From Takakia lepidozioides (taxonomy: Eukaryota > Streptophyta > Takakiopsida > Takakiales > Takakiaceae): DNA of 64,000 bases. The notes beneath the pieces were generated by a model. The model did not search any database and was not told the DNA's origin. It was given only the letters and a program-made list of their open reading frames with translations. Of this stretch, positions 35,240 through 45,289 are shown piece after piece (position 1 is the stretch's first letter; every line of letters begins with the position of its first letter). The DNA lies in the NCBI GenBank assembly GCA_030704615.1, contig CM060733.1, positions 42,720,001 through 42,784,000 of the forward strand, given 5' to 3'. The position numbers and the translations under genes are program-made.

Positions 35240-36215
35240 CGGATGAAGGCATTTGCCTTCTGGACTTGTTTGCGGATCAGCACCGGATTGGCTGCTGTGC
35301 TACAGGCAGGTGTACGAGTTCGACGTTACTTGTATGTGGAGAAGGAATGAGACTGCACGACGCGTCTCACTACGCCATGTTGCTCGGATGCTGCACGCAG
35401 TAACCCTGAGTTGTTGCCGTGTCGCATTTCGTGGATATCAGCAGGCCTTGCTAGCAGACATTGCGTTGCTGGGGCGCAGGATTTGGAGCGGGTTGGCTCC
35501 ATTGATCTGGTAGTGGCAGGTTGGCCCTGCCAAGGGCATTCATCAGCCGGGCATGGCAATGGATTGCTAGACTCGAGGACGTGTTTGTTTTGGGATGGTG
35601 CGGATTTTGCGCCACTTGCAACTTCATCAGCTGTATCCCGGCATACATCTTGGAGAATGTGCCGCTGATGGGTGATTCTTCGGGCCATGGTGATGGCCAG
35701 TGTGCATCAAGTCCGGTCGTGGCTTGGGTCAGCAGTGTTGCTGGATGCAGCTGCAGTGGGGTCACGGGCTCATCGTCCACGACATGGTGGACTAACTTGA
35801 TGCCACCCGCACTGCTCAAGCGTGCATTTGATGGGGTGCAACGGCCAGCACACCTCACCGTGGATGGCATTTTGGACACAGGAAGGCAGTCTCAACGTGT
35901 GAGACACGATGACCGTTCGCCTTTGGCAGTGGTCAACAGGGTGGGTCAACCACGAGCAGCATTACCTACCCTGCTCAGCTTCCCAGGATCCCATGCTTTC
36001 GGGATGGTGGACCTGGCCTCCTGTGGGATGCTCAGTTACAGCAGTTAGTGGAGCCTAATGCCGACGAGCGAGAGCGGGCTATGGGGTTTTCCACTGGGAC
36101 CACGGCGGTGCCTTCTCTTTCTGAGGCATCACGTCGTCAGGTGTTGGGGCAAGCAATGGATCTCAATTGCTTGACCTGGATTGTCAGCTTGCTATGGCTG
36201 AGCAACGTAGAGTGC
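35240..36215 (+). pseudogene. DNA (cytosine-5) methyltransferase domain in a retroelement
   Basis: All main C5-MTase motifs occur in order but in three frames. Motif I starts LLDLF (35263) and continues one frame over as STGLAAVLQAGVRVRRYLYV, with E as the motif II acid. Motif IV is VVAGWPCQGHSSAG, with the catalytic Cys codon at 35528-35530. Motif VI is ILENV at 35647-35661. Motif VIII is GSRAHRPR at about 35759-35787. The C-terminal motifs read RERAMGFSTG (about 36069) and RRQVLGQAMD (about 36132). The AHRPR block and the short target-recognition region look closest to the DNMT3/DRM type, which is inference. It lies between protease and RT. At least four shifts make this copy inactive. The domain would methylate cytosines in DNA. 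Confidence 0.85.
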
Positions 36216-36239
36216 GGAGTGCACTTCCCTTGACGTCTC

Positions 36240-36600
36240 TCTGCCTACCGAGACGGTACAGGCAGCGAGTGGGGGCGAGCCGGTGAGGACCACGGGGTGT
36301 AGACATCCATGGCACACGTGGGAGGTGCTCGAGGTTCAGAGGGAGTTGGCAGCCAAGGCAGCTGTGATGGATGAGGTTGGGGATTCTTCTCGGGTTGAGG
36401 AGGTTCTCAATGATGAGATGATGGGGCAGGATGAGGCCTTGTCATTGACTGAGCAGGAAAGGGGTACTGCTCAAGAGGTTGCAGCATAGCAACCACGGGA
36501 CGCGTCCTCTACCTCTAAGCCCACTGGACTTAAGGTTGCAGTTACGGAGGACAATTGGGAGCCTGACATTGGACCCATTGTCACCGGAGGAGAGAGACGA
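36240..36600 (+). other. Acidic linker between the DNMT and RT domains
   Basis: One frame of 68 codons (36283-36489) is rich in Glu, Val and Ala, and shorter polar pieces follow up to 36600. No domain is visible. It probably joins the methyltransferase to the reverse transcriptase in one polyprotein. Confidence 0.4.
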
Positions 36601-37920
36601 CGTATACGGCGGTTCCTGAGGGCTTACAGGAATTGCTTGCCTTCAGTTTGAAGACTTGGGAGCACTGAAGGGTCAAGAGATCCGTATTGAGTTGGCCACT
36701 GACACGCCAATCTTTCGGAGACCCTATAGATACAGTGACATGGAGAGGTCTTTGATTCAGATGAGGACTCAAGATCTCTGGGAGGCAGGTTTGGTGGAGC
36801 TCTCTGGTGGAGAGTATGCTTCAGCCACAGTGATGCCAGCTAACGTATGTGCGGTGATTACCGGCCTGTAAATCGTCAGACCAAGTCCGATAGGTATGCC
36901 ATGCCAACACCAGAGGAGATCTTTGATGTCATTGGGCATTCCAAGGTCTTTAGCACGTTGGATTTACGATCCGGATATCACCAGTTGCCGATCAAGGAGG
37001 CGGATAAGCAAAAGACGGCATTCTGGGGGATCAATGAGCACGGGAAGGATTGCCTATACCAGTGGCGTTCTTACCATTTGGGCTTAAAAACGCTCCCCGC
37101 TGATTTCAAAGAGTCATGGACAGGATCTAGCAGGGGTGGAGTTTGCTCGGTGCTACATAGATGACATCATCATCTTTAGTGCTACGGTGGAGGAGCATGA
37201 GAGACACCTTCAGGGGGTATTTGAGCGCTTAAGGACGCACGGATTGAAGTTACATCCGGGCAAGTGCAAGTTTTTCCACAACCAGATTGAGTATCTGGGT
37301 CACATGATATATCCTGGAGGATTGGGGGTACAGCAGACTAAGGTAGAGTCCATTGCACAGGTTCCACGCCCCACGGATGTGAGCCGAGTTCGAGCTTTCA
37401 TGGGTTAGCAAACTATTATAGACGGTTTGTTAAGGGATTTAGTGCCATTGCAAAGGCTCTAACCAAGCTGACCAAGGGGACCAGGAGTGGCAGTGGGAAG
37501 ATGAGCAAGAACAAGCTTTTCAAGAGCTCAAGGCGAGGTTGACCTCAGCGCCCATCTTGAGACGACCTATCAGGGGGCGTCCTTTTCAGATTGGAGCACA
37601 GGTGGATGATGAGGGGAGAGAGTTCGTAGTGGCTTATGCTAGCCGCTCGAACAATGCTGCAGAGTCTAAGTATAGCTCATATGAGGGAGAATGCTTAGCT
37701 GCAGTGTGGGCCGTGGCACACTTTAGGTGCTATCTATACGGCAATCTCTTCACCCTTGTCACGGATCACCAACCACCAAGTGGTTGATGGAGTCAGACAA
37801 GCTTACGGGGAAGCTTGCACGGTGGACACTCATCCTTCAAGAGTATGACTTTCAGGTGGTGCATCGACCGGGTTTGGTCAATCGCAATGCAGATGGGTTG
37901 AGTCGCAATCCATGCACGAG
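36600..37920 (+). pseudogene. Reverse transcriptase and RNase H of the DNMT element
   Basis: RT blocks are seen as IFRRPYRYSDMERSLIQ, MCGDYRPVNRQTKSDRYAMP, FSTLDLRSGYHQL, then the catalytic CYIDDIIIFS (about 37155-37185), EYLGHMIYPGG and FMG. RNase H follows: ASRSNNAAESKYSSYEGECLA, VTDHQP and GLVNRNADGLSRNP. Small deletions are evident. One lies before MCGDY in the RT fingers. Another near 37590 removes the segment that should carry the first RNase H Asp (RPFQ runs directly into VDDEG). Shifts occur near 36850, 37080, 37135, 37410 and 37780. Confidence 0.85.
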
Positions 37921-38119
37921 CCAACAGGATGACACTGGAGCTCGGTGGCATGGTGAGACGGACGAGGAGATGGTGCCCGGATGCATGCACTGCATTTCTG
38001 TGTATCTTGGCAGGAAGGCCAGGTTGGACCTGCAACTGGGATGACTTGTGATCAAGTGTCTGGGGACCCTGAGCCAGCAATGAGCAAGGTGGCGCCAAAG
38101 ATATACATGAGGATTCAGT

Positions 38120-39300
38120 TGTGTTGGACTACCTTCGCACTGGAGACACGGCAGCCACTGTGACTGCCAAGGAGAGGGATCGGATCCTACAACGAGCCAA
38201 GAGGTTCAGGTGGGAGGGGACACACCTGCTCCGAGTGTGGGAGGATGGTCGAGTGAGGATGGTGCCTCACCCAACACAGCGGGCACGGTTAGTGCGGCAT
38301 GCCCATGAGGAGTTGGGCATTTTGGGTGTGACGCACTCATAGTCTACTGCAGGGGCAGTATTGGTGGCGTGGTATGCACACAGAGGTGCAACAATTTGTG
38401 GCTAGGTGCATGGTGTGTGACAGGGTGCGTGCTTCATTCAACGCCCCTACTCCACAATTGCACCCTCTTCCGATCATGGGATTGGGCTACAGGTGGAGTC
38501 TTGACTTCGCAGGGCCGTTGCCACTGACCATGCGCCACAACAAGTACGTGTTGGTGATGGTGGAGCACTTCTCCAAGTGGATTGAATTGGTTCCATTGCC
38601 TGATAAGGCTAGTGAGGGAGCTGCGTATGCATTCTTGGATTGTGTGCTTAGCCGATTCGGTGCTCCAGCTGAGGTACTCACGGACCAAGGGAGAGAGTTC
38701 TTGGGGGAGTTTCAGGCTTGTGTGACAAGGCCTTGATAGACCACCGCACCACTTCTCGGGATCATCCTGAGGCCGATGGCTTGGCAGAGAGAGTTGTTGT
38801 TCAGACAGTAAAGAGGGGTTTGCGCAAGTATGGCTTGCAGAAGGGACACCTAGGAGATTGGGACCTTCAGTTACCCTGGTTAGCCATGGGCTACAGGTTC
38901 AGCAAGCAAGCATCACTTGCCTCCTTCTCACCATACTTTCTTCTCTTTGGCCGAGAGCCGGATTTGCCTACATCCATTCGCAGAGAAGCTGCTACAGTTC
39001 TTACCTTGACGATCCGGACGTGTGGGCACGTGCATGTGAGCAGCGTGCAGAGTTGTTCAAGAGAGTCATGCCCATGGCTTTCGAGAACCTTGCCATTGCA
39101 CAACACCGTGATACGTTGAGGTATGCTACCATACGTGGTGGGGGCTATCGTCCTGGGGTTCGGAGATTCAACCCTGGTGACTATGTCTATCTGCAGCAGA
39201 CTGCTCCTACGACCCTGGATGTGACTGCAGGACGTGTTATTTTGAGGGTTTCGAGAGGTCTTGCCCTCAGGCGTCTTGGTCTTGGAGGGTCGGGATGGCT
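38120..39300 (+). pseudogene. Integrase of the DNMT element
   Basis: The zinc site is seen as RHAHEELG then RCMVCDRV. The DDE core shows LDFAGPLPL, LTDQGREFLGEF and the Glu in GLAERVV, and then LQLPWLAMGYR and FLLFGREPDLP. After a shift, RVMPMAFENLAIAQHRDTLRY, FNPGDYVYL and a GVLVLEG-type strand (frame-shifted near 39250) give the C-terminal domain. A deletion between EFQ (38715) and the CDKALIDH block shortens the core slightly. Confidence 0.8.
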
Positions 39301-39402
39301 ATAATTTGGAAGGACCATGTGCGTAATTGTGCGCCATGTCACCTTCCGAATGTCGATGGCAGGATTGACCCAAACCTGGCAGTGGTATCTGCAGGTTTTG
39401 AA

Positions 39403-39617
39403 TGCATGTTGTGTGGGTCCTGCAAAGGGGCAGCCACCATGCTGGTGTGTGATCGATGCTCTAGAGGTTGGCATATGGGATGCTTGACCCACCTCTTGAG
39501 ATGGTTCCGGATGGGGATTGGTTATGTCCACAATGCATTGGATAGTGGGAGTGGATACAACCATGGAAGGCTAACAAGCAACGCAAGGCCCAGCTACAGG
39601 ATACCTTGAATACATGA
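39403..39617 (+). pseudogene. PHD finger at the end of pol in the DNMT element
   Basis: A C4HC3 zinc finger follows the integrase: CMLC, then MLVCDRCSRGWHMGC. After a one-base shift near 39490 come PPLEMVPDGDWLCPQC and a short tail ending at TGA 39615-39617. Spacing and the W before the last Cys pair fit a PHD finger, a fold that commonly reads histone H3 tails. In many plant gypsy elements this place is taken by a chromodomain. A role in choosing chromatin for integration is therefore a reasonable inference. Confidence 0.75.
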
Positions 39618-39881
39618 AGTTCTGGCTCAAGTTCACAGATTGCAAGACGGCGACTAACGATGGGGCTACTCTTGTACCCCCTCTTGGTCTATAGAATTTG
39701 AGTACAATAGGGACAGTGATAGGGGACTTAGGACGGCTGTGGCTATTACATCTTTGTACTATCTGGAGTTAGAGGGACCTATCCACAGCTAGGGGCGATT
39801 GTGCAGACTACTTTATTGTGCATATATATTGTGGTGTTTGGACAGCGATGTAGTTGTGTAGCGATATGTATGCGCACGACA
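39618..39881 (+). other. 3' end of the DNMT element
   Basis: There are 264 bases with no ORF. They end GCGCACGACA at the junction with the split exon. They do not resemble the left end of the insert, so a matching LTR is not shown. Confidence 0.4.
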
Positions 39882-40269
39882 TCCCATTACAGAGCCTAAA
39901 GACACCCCTGGTTTCAAATCCATGATGGAATTCTTCACGGCTGTGAGCACGGATTGCAAGAGCACTCTCGGGGGGGGGGGGGGGTGGCGAGAGCCTACGA
40001 TATGATTCTCCTCGATATTCCAGATGGGGAGCTGCTAGAGGGCCTGGATGGTGTGCCCACCTGGAACAGGTTTACTGAGGACTACTGGAGAGCCGGGTTT
40101 GGGGCTGGCGGGGATGCTCCTGGATGACGGTGGATGTATTGTGGTCCTTTCCACAAGAGGGAAGACCACAGACATGCTCTGGCAAGGTGGACACCGAAAA
40201 GTGTCACCCGGTCCTCCTCAAAAAATGGTTCTGCATCAATACGCAGGGGTTGCGACAGAGGGCTAGAGT
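39882..40269 (+). pseudogene. Large methyltransferase-unit exon, copy A, 3' half
   Basis: Translation resumes at EPKDTPGF, matching copy B exon 7, and runs with shifts to MLLDDGGC and STRGKTT. A run of 15 G (39970-39984) replaces a shorter run in copy B and shifts the frame. The exon ends at 40269 before GTAAGT. Confidence 0.75.
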
Positions 40270-40359
40270 GTAAGTTATCATATCTATTGCATTCACTTCA
40301 TAATTGTGGTGTATCTGAACTAGACCCTGGAGTTGATCCCTCTTTTGTTGGATGTGCAG

Positions 40360-40875
40360 ACGTTGGTGTTTGAGGCATATTGTTTTGTGAAGAGAGGGTC
40401 TACGTTCAAATTCTGCAACGACGGTCGTCTTGTTGATGCCGATGTGGACCCTGTTACCTCCGATTGTCCTCTACAAGAGAGGGTCTACGTTCAAATTCTG
40501 CAACGACGGTCGTCTTGTTTGATGCCGATGTGGACCCTGTTACCTCCGATGTCCTCTACAACTATGTGCCCCACTCCAGTATGCCGAAGGATACAAAGAC
40601 AGGCAAACCGTGGCGGTACAGCCGGACCCGGAGCCCTGCTTTCATCCAAACCCTCATGGAGACGTGCTCGGATGTCCAAGGGCGGATTCTTGACCTCACA
40701 TGCAATTGCAATTGCAAGCTACTAACCGCCCGCTTTGTCCCTCAGGTGCTCAATGTGGGCAGGGACGTTGTCCGACAGGCATGTCTTTGCCTTCGAGCCA
40801 GATACTGCATCGATCGAGAAGGATGCAGGGGGAGGTACAAGTTGGGATCGAGGCCGAGGAGCCCCCGGTTTACGA
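40360..40875 (+). pseudogene. Exons 8 and 9 of copy A
   Basis: Exon 8 starts after GATGTGCAG (TLVFEAYCFVKRGSTF). An approximately 93-bp segment is repeated in tandem (about 40391-40483 and 40484-40577), with frame shifts. The donor after DLTC is destroyed by a small deletion, so the motif I glycines of copy B (DLTCGTG) are lost. Exon 9 begins near 40746 after CCCTCAG and ends near 40875 before GTGAGT. Confidence 0.65.
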
Positions 40876-41008
40876 GTGAGTGGTCGCATTGTAAGTTGCC
40901 TCCTGATTTCGTGAGGCACCTCCCTTCGCTCTCTTATTTCATTGAAAACCTTTCTGGTTGTGCTGGTATTGACATTCTTGAAGTGGATTTGTTTCTTACT
41001 GTAGGATG

Positions 41009-41400
41009 TCAAGTTACTGCCGGAGGGACGTCTACACCGGAGGTTCATGGGCAGGAGAACGTGCCTTTTTTTTGCCAGGGGGGATTTCATGCCTAGTCAA
41101 GTTACTGCCGGAGGGACGTCTACACCGATCAAGTTACTGCCGGAGGGACGTCTACACCGAGAGTTCATGGGCAGGAGGACTTGCCTTTTTTTTGCCAGGG
41201 GGGATTTCATGCCTAGTCCAGAAAAGGGAGTACATCCTTCCTACTTATGCTGCCCGGCTTGCTTTGGTGTCCATTAGGAGGTGTTCCGAACCTAGTCGTG
41301 TATCAGCAGATTTTAGACGAGGCAAGCCTCAAGAAAATGAAGATGAGGGAGGAGGCAGCACTATTAGAGCCTCAGGCTCGTAGATTTGGTCTTGGATTCT
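41009..41400 (+). pseudogene. Exon 10 of copy A with internal duplications
   Basis: The segment AAGTTACTGCCGGAGGGACG occurs three times (near 41010, 41100 and 41131) and part of the following GGGCAGGAG...GCCAGGGG segment twice. The rest matches exon 10 of copy B (YILPTYAARLA) with shifts. Confidence 0.7.
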
Positions 41401-41699
41401 GTTGAGGAAAGTGGGGGAGAGAGGCAGAAGATTCACAGTAGTGAGGTGGACAGTCCCCAAGGAGAGGACTGGACGGAATTTTTGAGAGGCATAGTGGAAT
41501 TGTGCATCCCAGAGCTTGGAGGATGGGGGTGTGAGGGGATGATGAGGAAGGTGGGCAAGTTTCCGCGGAGGGTGTAGGGGGGGGAGGTAGAGAGTAGTGC
41601 CCATTCCGGCTATGACAGTTAGGACACACTTGTATAGATGTGGCTTGCCCAAATTTGCAATAAAAATGTTGCATTCATTGCTATGACGAGTCCACTGGT

Positions 41700-41830
41700 G
41701 CCACATTCCAACTTCATATGACCCTATTTCCGTGCCTCCTAACCCTATTTCCGTGGGCACACAATGGTCCGCTCATGCTTTTTTTTTTTTCCCGCTCATG
41801 CTCATGCCGCTCATGAAATAGCAGCCCCCC
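41700..41830 (+). other. 3' terminus of copy A
   Basis: After the last exon, about 430 bases match copy B up to ATGAAATAGCAGCCCCC at 41812-41829 and no further. Just inside lie a T run and repeats of GCTCATGC. Beyond it the flanks of the two copies are unrelated. Confidence 0.75.
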
Positions 41831-41915
41831 AATAAAGTAGCAAAGAGTTTACAAATCCTATCCAATAAAGCGGCAAAGAGTCTACAAAACCTATCCAATA
41901 AAGCAGCTCGGAGTG
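41828..41915 (+). repeat. About 33-bp minisatellite beside the copy A terminus
   Basis: Nearly three units of the type CCAATAAAGCGGCAAAGAGT plus CTACAAAACCTAT lie directly next to the end of copy A. Confidence 0.75.
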
Positions 41916-41959
41916 AAACATACCAGGAGCAGGAGCAGGGCGCTCGTAGGAATACTTGC

Positions 41960-42180
41960 TTCAGGGTTGTGACAATCACATCATGTGCCAACCATTGGGG
42001 GAAAAACCTCTGGGTCCCCACCTTCACCGCTGAAACTAATAAGACCCGCATGTATAACGCCATTTCCTCATCATCAATCCCACGCAGTCTCGAGAATTTC
42101 TCCTGCCAGCTGCCTCCACCCTGCGCCATGTTGTCCAGGCTGACTGATGAAGGCCCCGGGAGAGCCACCGATGAAGTCAA
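41960..42180 (-). CDS. Possible first exon of a host gene
   Basis: From ATG 42180-42178 an open frame of about 73 codons reads MTSSVALPGPSSV, then GGGSWQEKFSRLRGIDDEEMA and LYMRVLLVSAVKVGTQRFF. It ends at a possible donor (AGCAA|GTATTC, near 41960). The sequence upstream has the CCCTAAA type of plant leaders. No domain is recognised. The frame runs on into the minisatellite, so a real gene would need splicing or has been cut by copy A. Confidence 0.3.
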
Positions 42181-42620
42181 ACCCCAAAACCCTAAATCGC
42201 CCCCACATCCGTAGAATCACCCAGAAATCAAGTAGCACTGAGGTTGTAAAGCTCTCAGTTGCCACGCGCTTCCACCGTTTCCACGTTTGCTCGTCTCTGC
42301 TCTGAGTCCATCATCAAAGACCAGTCACACTGCTATTGCACATCTACACCACATAATTCTCTTTTTGTACTAAGCTAGAAATCAGTCTATATGGCCATGG
42401 CGTCTCTCTGTCTTCTTCGACCTTGAGTCCACTGACACGCTCACTTATTCTCTTGATCATGCACCGGTCGTTGCTAATCCAGAACTCTATAAAACGCATC
42501 GCTTCCATATCCACATCTCTTGACCGTAGTGTTCACAAAAGGCAGTACGCGATGCAATATGAGTCTCCCACGATAGGTTTAGCCAGCACCAAGCGCCATG
42601 TTTAATTTAAACTAACCGCT
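42181..42620. other. Unassigned stretch
   Basis: No gene, RNA or repeat that I can support is visible between the possible host exon and the LINE tail. Confidence 0.5.
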
Positions 42621-42624
42621 CTGC

Positions 42625-43745
42625 TTTAGCCTAAGCTTTTCTTTTTTTTCTTTTTCCAAACAGGGTATGGTGCCCTGATGAATTTTATTAAATAAGGGGA
42701 ACTAAGACAGATGGAGAAAAAATAACCTCCAAGAGGCCTAAAGGCGTATCTCCCGTGGAACACGCTTGTCTGGCCGGCGGGGGGGGGGGGGGGGGGGGGG
42801 GGCAGGGCTGATGCCCAAAAACGAGCAGAGATGGAAAGCTAACTACCTAGTAAGAGAACCAAGAAGCGCTTTAAAAGACAAGGAGACTGCAGCCAATATC
42901 ATAAAGAGGCAGAGAGGAGGGAACGATTAAGTCAGTCCCTGTAAAGGACCCATACAGGAACTAGCGACCATAATCTGGATGCATTTTGGATTTGGAGCTG
43001 TGAGCCTTGATGTGTTTCCAATTAATATCGAGAGCGTCAAACTCAGTTGGTGATTTGCCAAGCGCTAGGGAGTTGATCGCGCCATTCAACTCTGGAGTCA
43101 GAGAGCCTTGTGCAAAATAGGCCGTCTTTTGCCCAGGTGGTGTCGAAATCCTCAAAAAGCTCCATGCTCCTTCTTTTGCTGCACCTGCTGATAGCTGCTT
43201 GCAAAGACACCCATGCTTTACGCAATTCAGTCATTAGATCCAAAAAAAGTTTGCTTAGAATCGATCTGGTACTAGGGTGGTTTCCTTGAAATACCAAGTC
43301 GCATCTTCCCTTCCAAATGGCCCAAAGTGTAAGTGCACGAAGACAATTCCATAACTGGCTGTTGTTCCAAGCAGAGGTGCTGACAAGGGAGGGAGGGTGT
43401 TCCAAGCAGAGTAAAAGTCCGCCACGAGATGCCAAATTCTTGAAGGAAAGTGATGGGTGTGGATTTTACATGAGCGGTGAGCATGAGCATGAGCAAATAT
43501 AAGCATGAGCAGAGCATAATCCAAGGAATATTCCCAAATTTTGGCCCGCCACCACGCAATTTCCATTGCTTTTGAGGTGAAAAATATGTATGATCGCCAT
43601 CGTTGTGGCCCATAGACCGCAGATGTGGTTATCAAGATTTGGTTCGGGAGTTGCCGAACCTAAATAGTCGGTACAGACTATATGAGAAAAACATTTAATG
43701 GATAGGTAGACGGTGCCGACTATAGGCACTGCAACCTCCATCACG
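42625..43745 (-). mobile_element. 3' end of a LINE (non-LTR retroelement)
   Basis: Frames on the - strand show the end of a LINE ORF2: a zinc-finger/RVT-type region (ISWRTFTLLGTPS, WRAKIWEYSLD) and then LTLWAIWKGRCDLVFQGN, a typical C-terminal block. The stop is at 43043. A 3' UTR follows with a run of 24 C on this strand. It ends CCTTATTTAATAAAATTC and an A-rich tail near 42625. The 5' part, with endonuclease and RT, is absent, as usual for truncated LINEs. A GAGCATGAGCATGAGC insertion near 43480 breaks the frame. Confidence 0.7.
42779..42802 (+). repeat. Run of 24 G
   Basis: An uninterrupted G tract lies in the 3' UTR of the LINE fragment. Its length may not be exact in the assembly. Confidence 0.9.
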
Positions 43746-44119
43746 GGTATAGGCGCATGACAAAAATGCGCGGTAATAGGTCCGCGGTAATAGGAAATTT
43801 CGTAATAAATAGAATTTTTTTAACATGGTTAAAATCGACAAATTCGACATTCGGAACTTTGTTATTTATTTTCTGTGGAATAGTATCCAATGGCCACTTA
43901 AGGAGTAGTCGACAACGACTATAGCCATTGGAGGGGAGTAGGAAATGTTTCCGGCATCATTATTCCTGTCGTGCATGTACAAAAACAGAATACAAATGAG
44001 CCAAAGTGATGGCCTTGTCTTGTTAGGGCTACATTTCTGTTTAACAGATGACATTCCACTTTGTGGAACGACATTCGGTGACATTACCTCCACGATGGTG
44101 AGAGGCCATCTTCACACAG

Positions 44120-44536
44120 GTGAGGGCAATCCTCCAGCGCAGGAATCAGAAGAAGGTGGAGTGGTTGAGCGGTATGACAATGATGAGGGGAGAGGTGCAG
44201 AGGAACATGGGAGTGAAAGTGGACATTCGCCTGATGCCAATTTTGAGGCAGTTGGAATTCCTGCGGTGGAAAAGACGTGGGAGCAGGCCTGCCTCCCCTC
44301 AGCTGGTAAACATCACAGAATACGAAGAAGGGATGGCCGACTGCATTGCCTTCTTAGAATCCATATTGCTTTGGTGGTGTGCGTTGGATACGGAGTCAGA
44401 GTCATCCGACGAGAGTGTGGACGAGGAGGAAGCTGGGGAGTATCCTATACATGGTTTTGAAGAATTGGAGGTTGTTGAGGAAGAGGACTTCCATTGGAGT
44501 GGTGTTTGCAAGGACTCTTTTGTCAGTTCTGCTTAA
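44120..44536 (+). CDS. Acidic ORF upstream of the RING-like exon
   Basis: An open frame of 138 codons has a basic N part and an acidic C part (ESESSDESVDEEEAGEY). It ends at TAA 44534-44536, directly before CAG and the next open stretch. It may be an exon of the same gene as the RING-like segment, with a donor inside it. I recognise no family. Confidence 0.35.
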   Translation: MRAILQRRNQKKVEWLSGMTMMRGEVQRNMGVKVDIRLMPILRQLEFLRWKRRGSRPASPQLVNITEYEEGMADCIAFLESILLWWCALDTESESSDESVDEEEAGEYPIHGFEELEVVEEEDFHWSGVCKDSFVSSA

Positions 44537-44540
44537 CAGG

Positions 44541-44716
44541 TTATTTTGACAACGGAAACTAAGGCAATGGACTCATGTTGTATTTGCCTTCAGTCGGCAG
44601 AACCGGGAGAAACTATACGCAAGCTCAGTGTGTGCCTGCACTCCTTCCACAGTGCATACATTGATAGTTGGGTTCAAGTGAACGGCACATGCCCCCTCTG
44701 TCGTCGTCGATTGTGA
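44541..44716 (+). CDS. RING-H2-like zinc finger segment
   Basis: A frame open from an acceptor-like TTAACAG includes ATG 44567 and ends at TGA 44714-44716. It shows CCIC, then C-x-H-x2-H, then DSWVQ and TCPLC, the pattern of a RING-H2 ubiquitin-ligase finger. The sixth ligand, normally Cys, is Tyr (HSAYID), so zinc binding would be impaired or the gene is decayed. Only the finger is visible. It could be the last exon of the acidic ORF just upstream. Confidence 0.55.
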
Positions 44717-45289
44717 GAAAACATGCCGAGTTGCATTTTCATGTTGAATTGTTTTGCCCGGCCTTTTGTTGAGGGCCTCTCTGTCGTCTTTACTGCTCTC
44801 CTATGTATGGAAGCTTCCCACAACCATTACAAAGTTGATGTAAAGAATATGGCTTGGGATTATCTGGCCTCGTGCTAAAGAAACATTTCATTTCCTTTGT
44901 CTCGATTGTTTCCATTTCCATTGTCTCGTTTGTCCCATGAGATGTTTCCGATTTCCGCCAACGTTCTAAGGTAACAAAGGAGAGCATTAGCTAGCGGCGA
45001 GTACAATTGGAGAAGTTCATTTGCAAGTAATGTGCTTTATGAGTATGTGCGGATGTGCCTATATATTTCGGGTATGCCTCCGTAGATACGACGTCGACTT
45101 CTCTCAATGACACATTTGCATTGTCAACATCATGCACCGAAGACCCTGTCAACCTCAATAGATAAGGATGATGTATCACAATGGAAATGTTACAGTGTGA
45201 ACGAATAAATCGGCCGCATATGCACAATGGCGAGGCCTACTACTGGGATTTTTGTTGTTATTCCAACGACCCTGTCATCCCGGTTGGTG

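Larger units (their letters stand above)
27458..39881 (+). mobile_element. Ty3/gypsy element with DNMT and PHD domains, inserted in copy A
   Basis: The limits come from comparing the split exon with the intact one in copy B. The insert begins TGTCAAG and ends GCACGACA, so it has TG...CA ends, flanked by TCCC on both sides (27454-27457 and 39882-39885). Order: leader with hairpins, unknown ORF, gag, protease, C5-methyltransferase, RT, RNase H, integrase, PHD finger. I could not find an LTR pair: the two ends do not resemble each other, so one LTR may be lost or the insertion may be composite. Frameshifts in every gene show that it is old. Confidence 0.75.
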
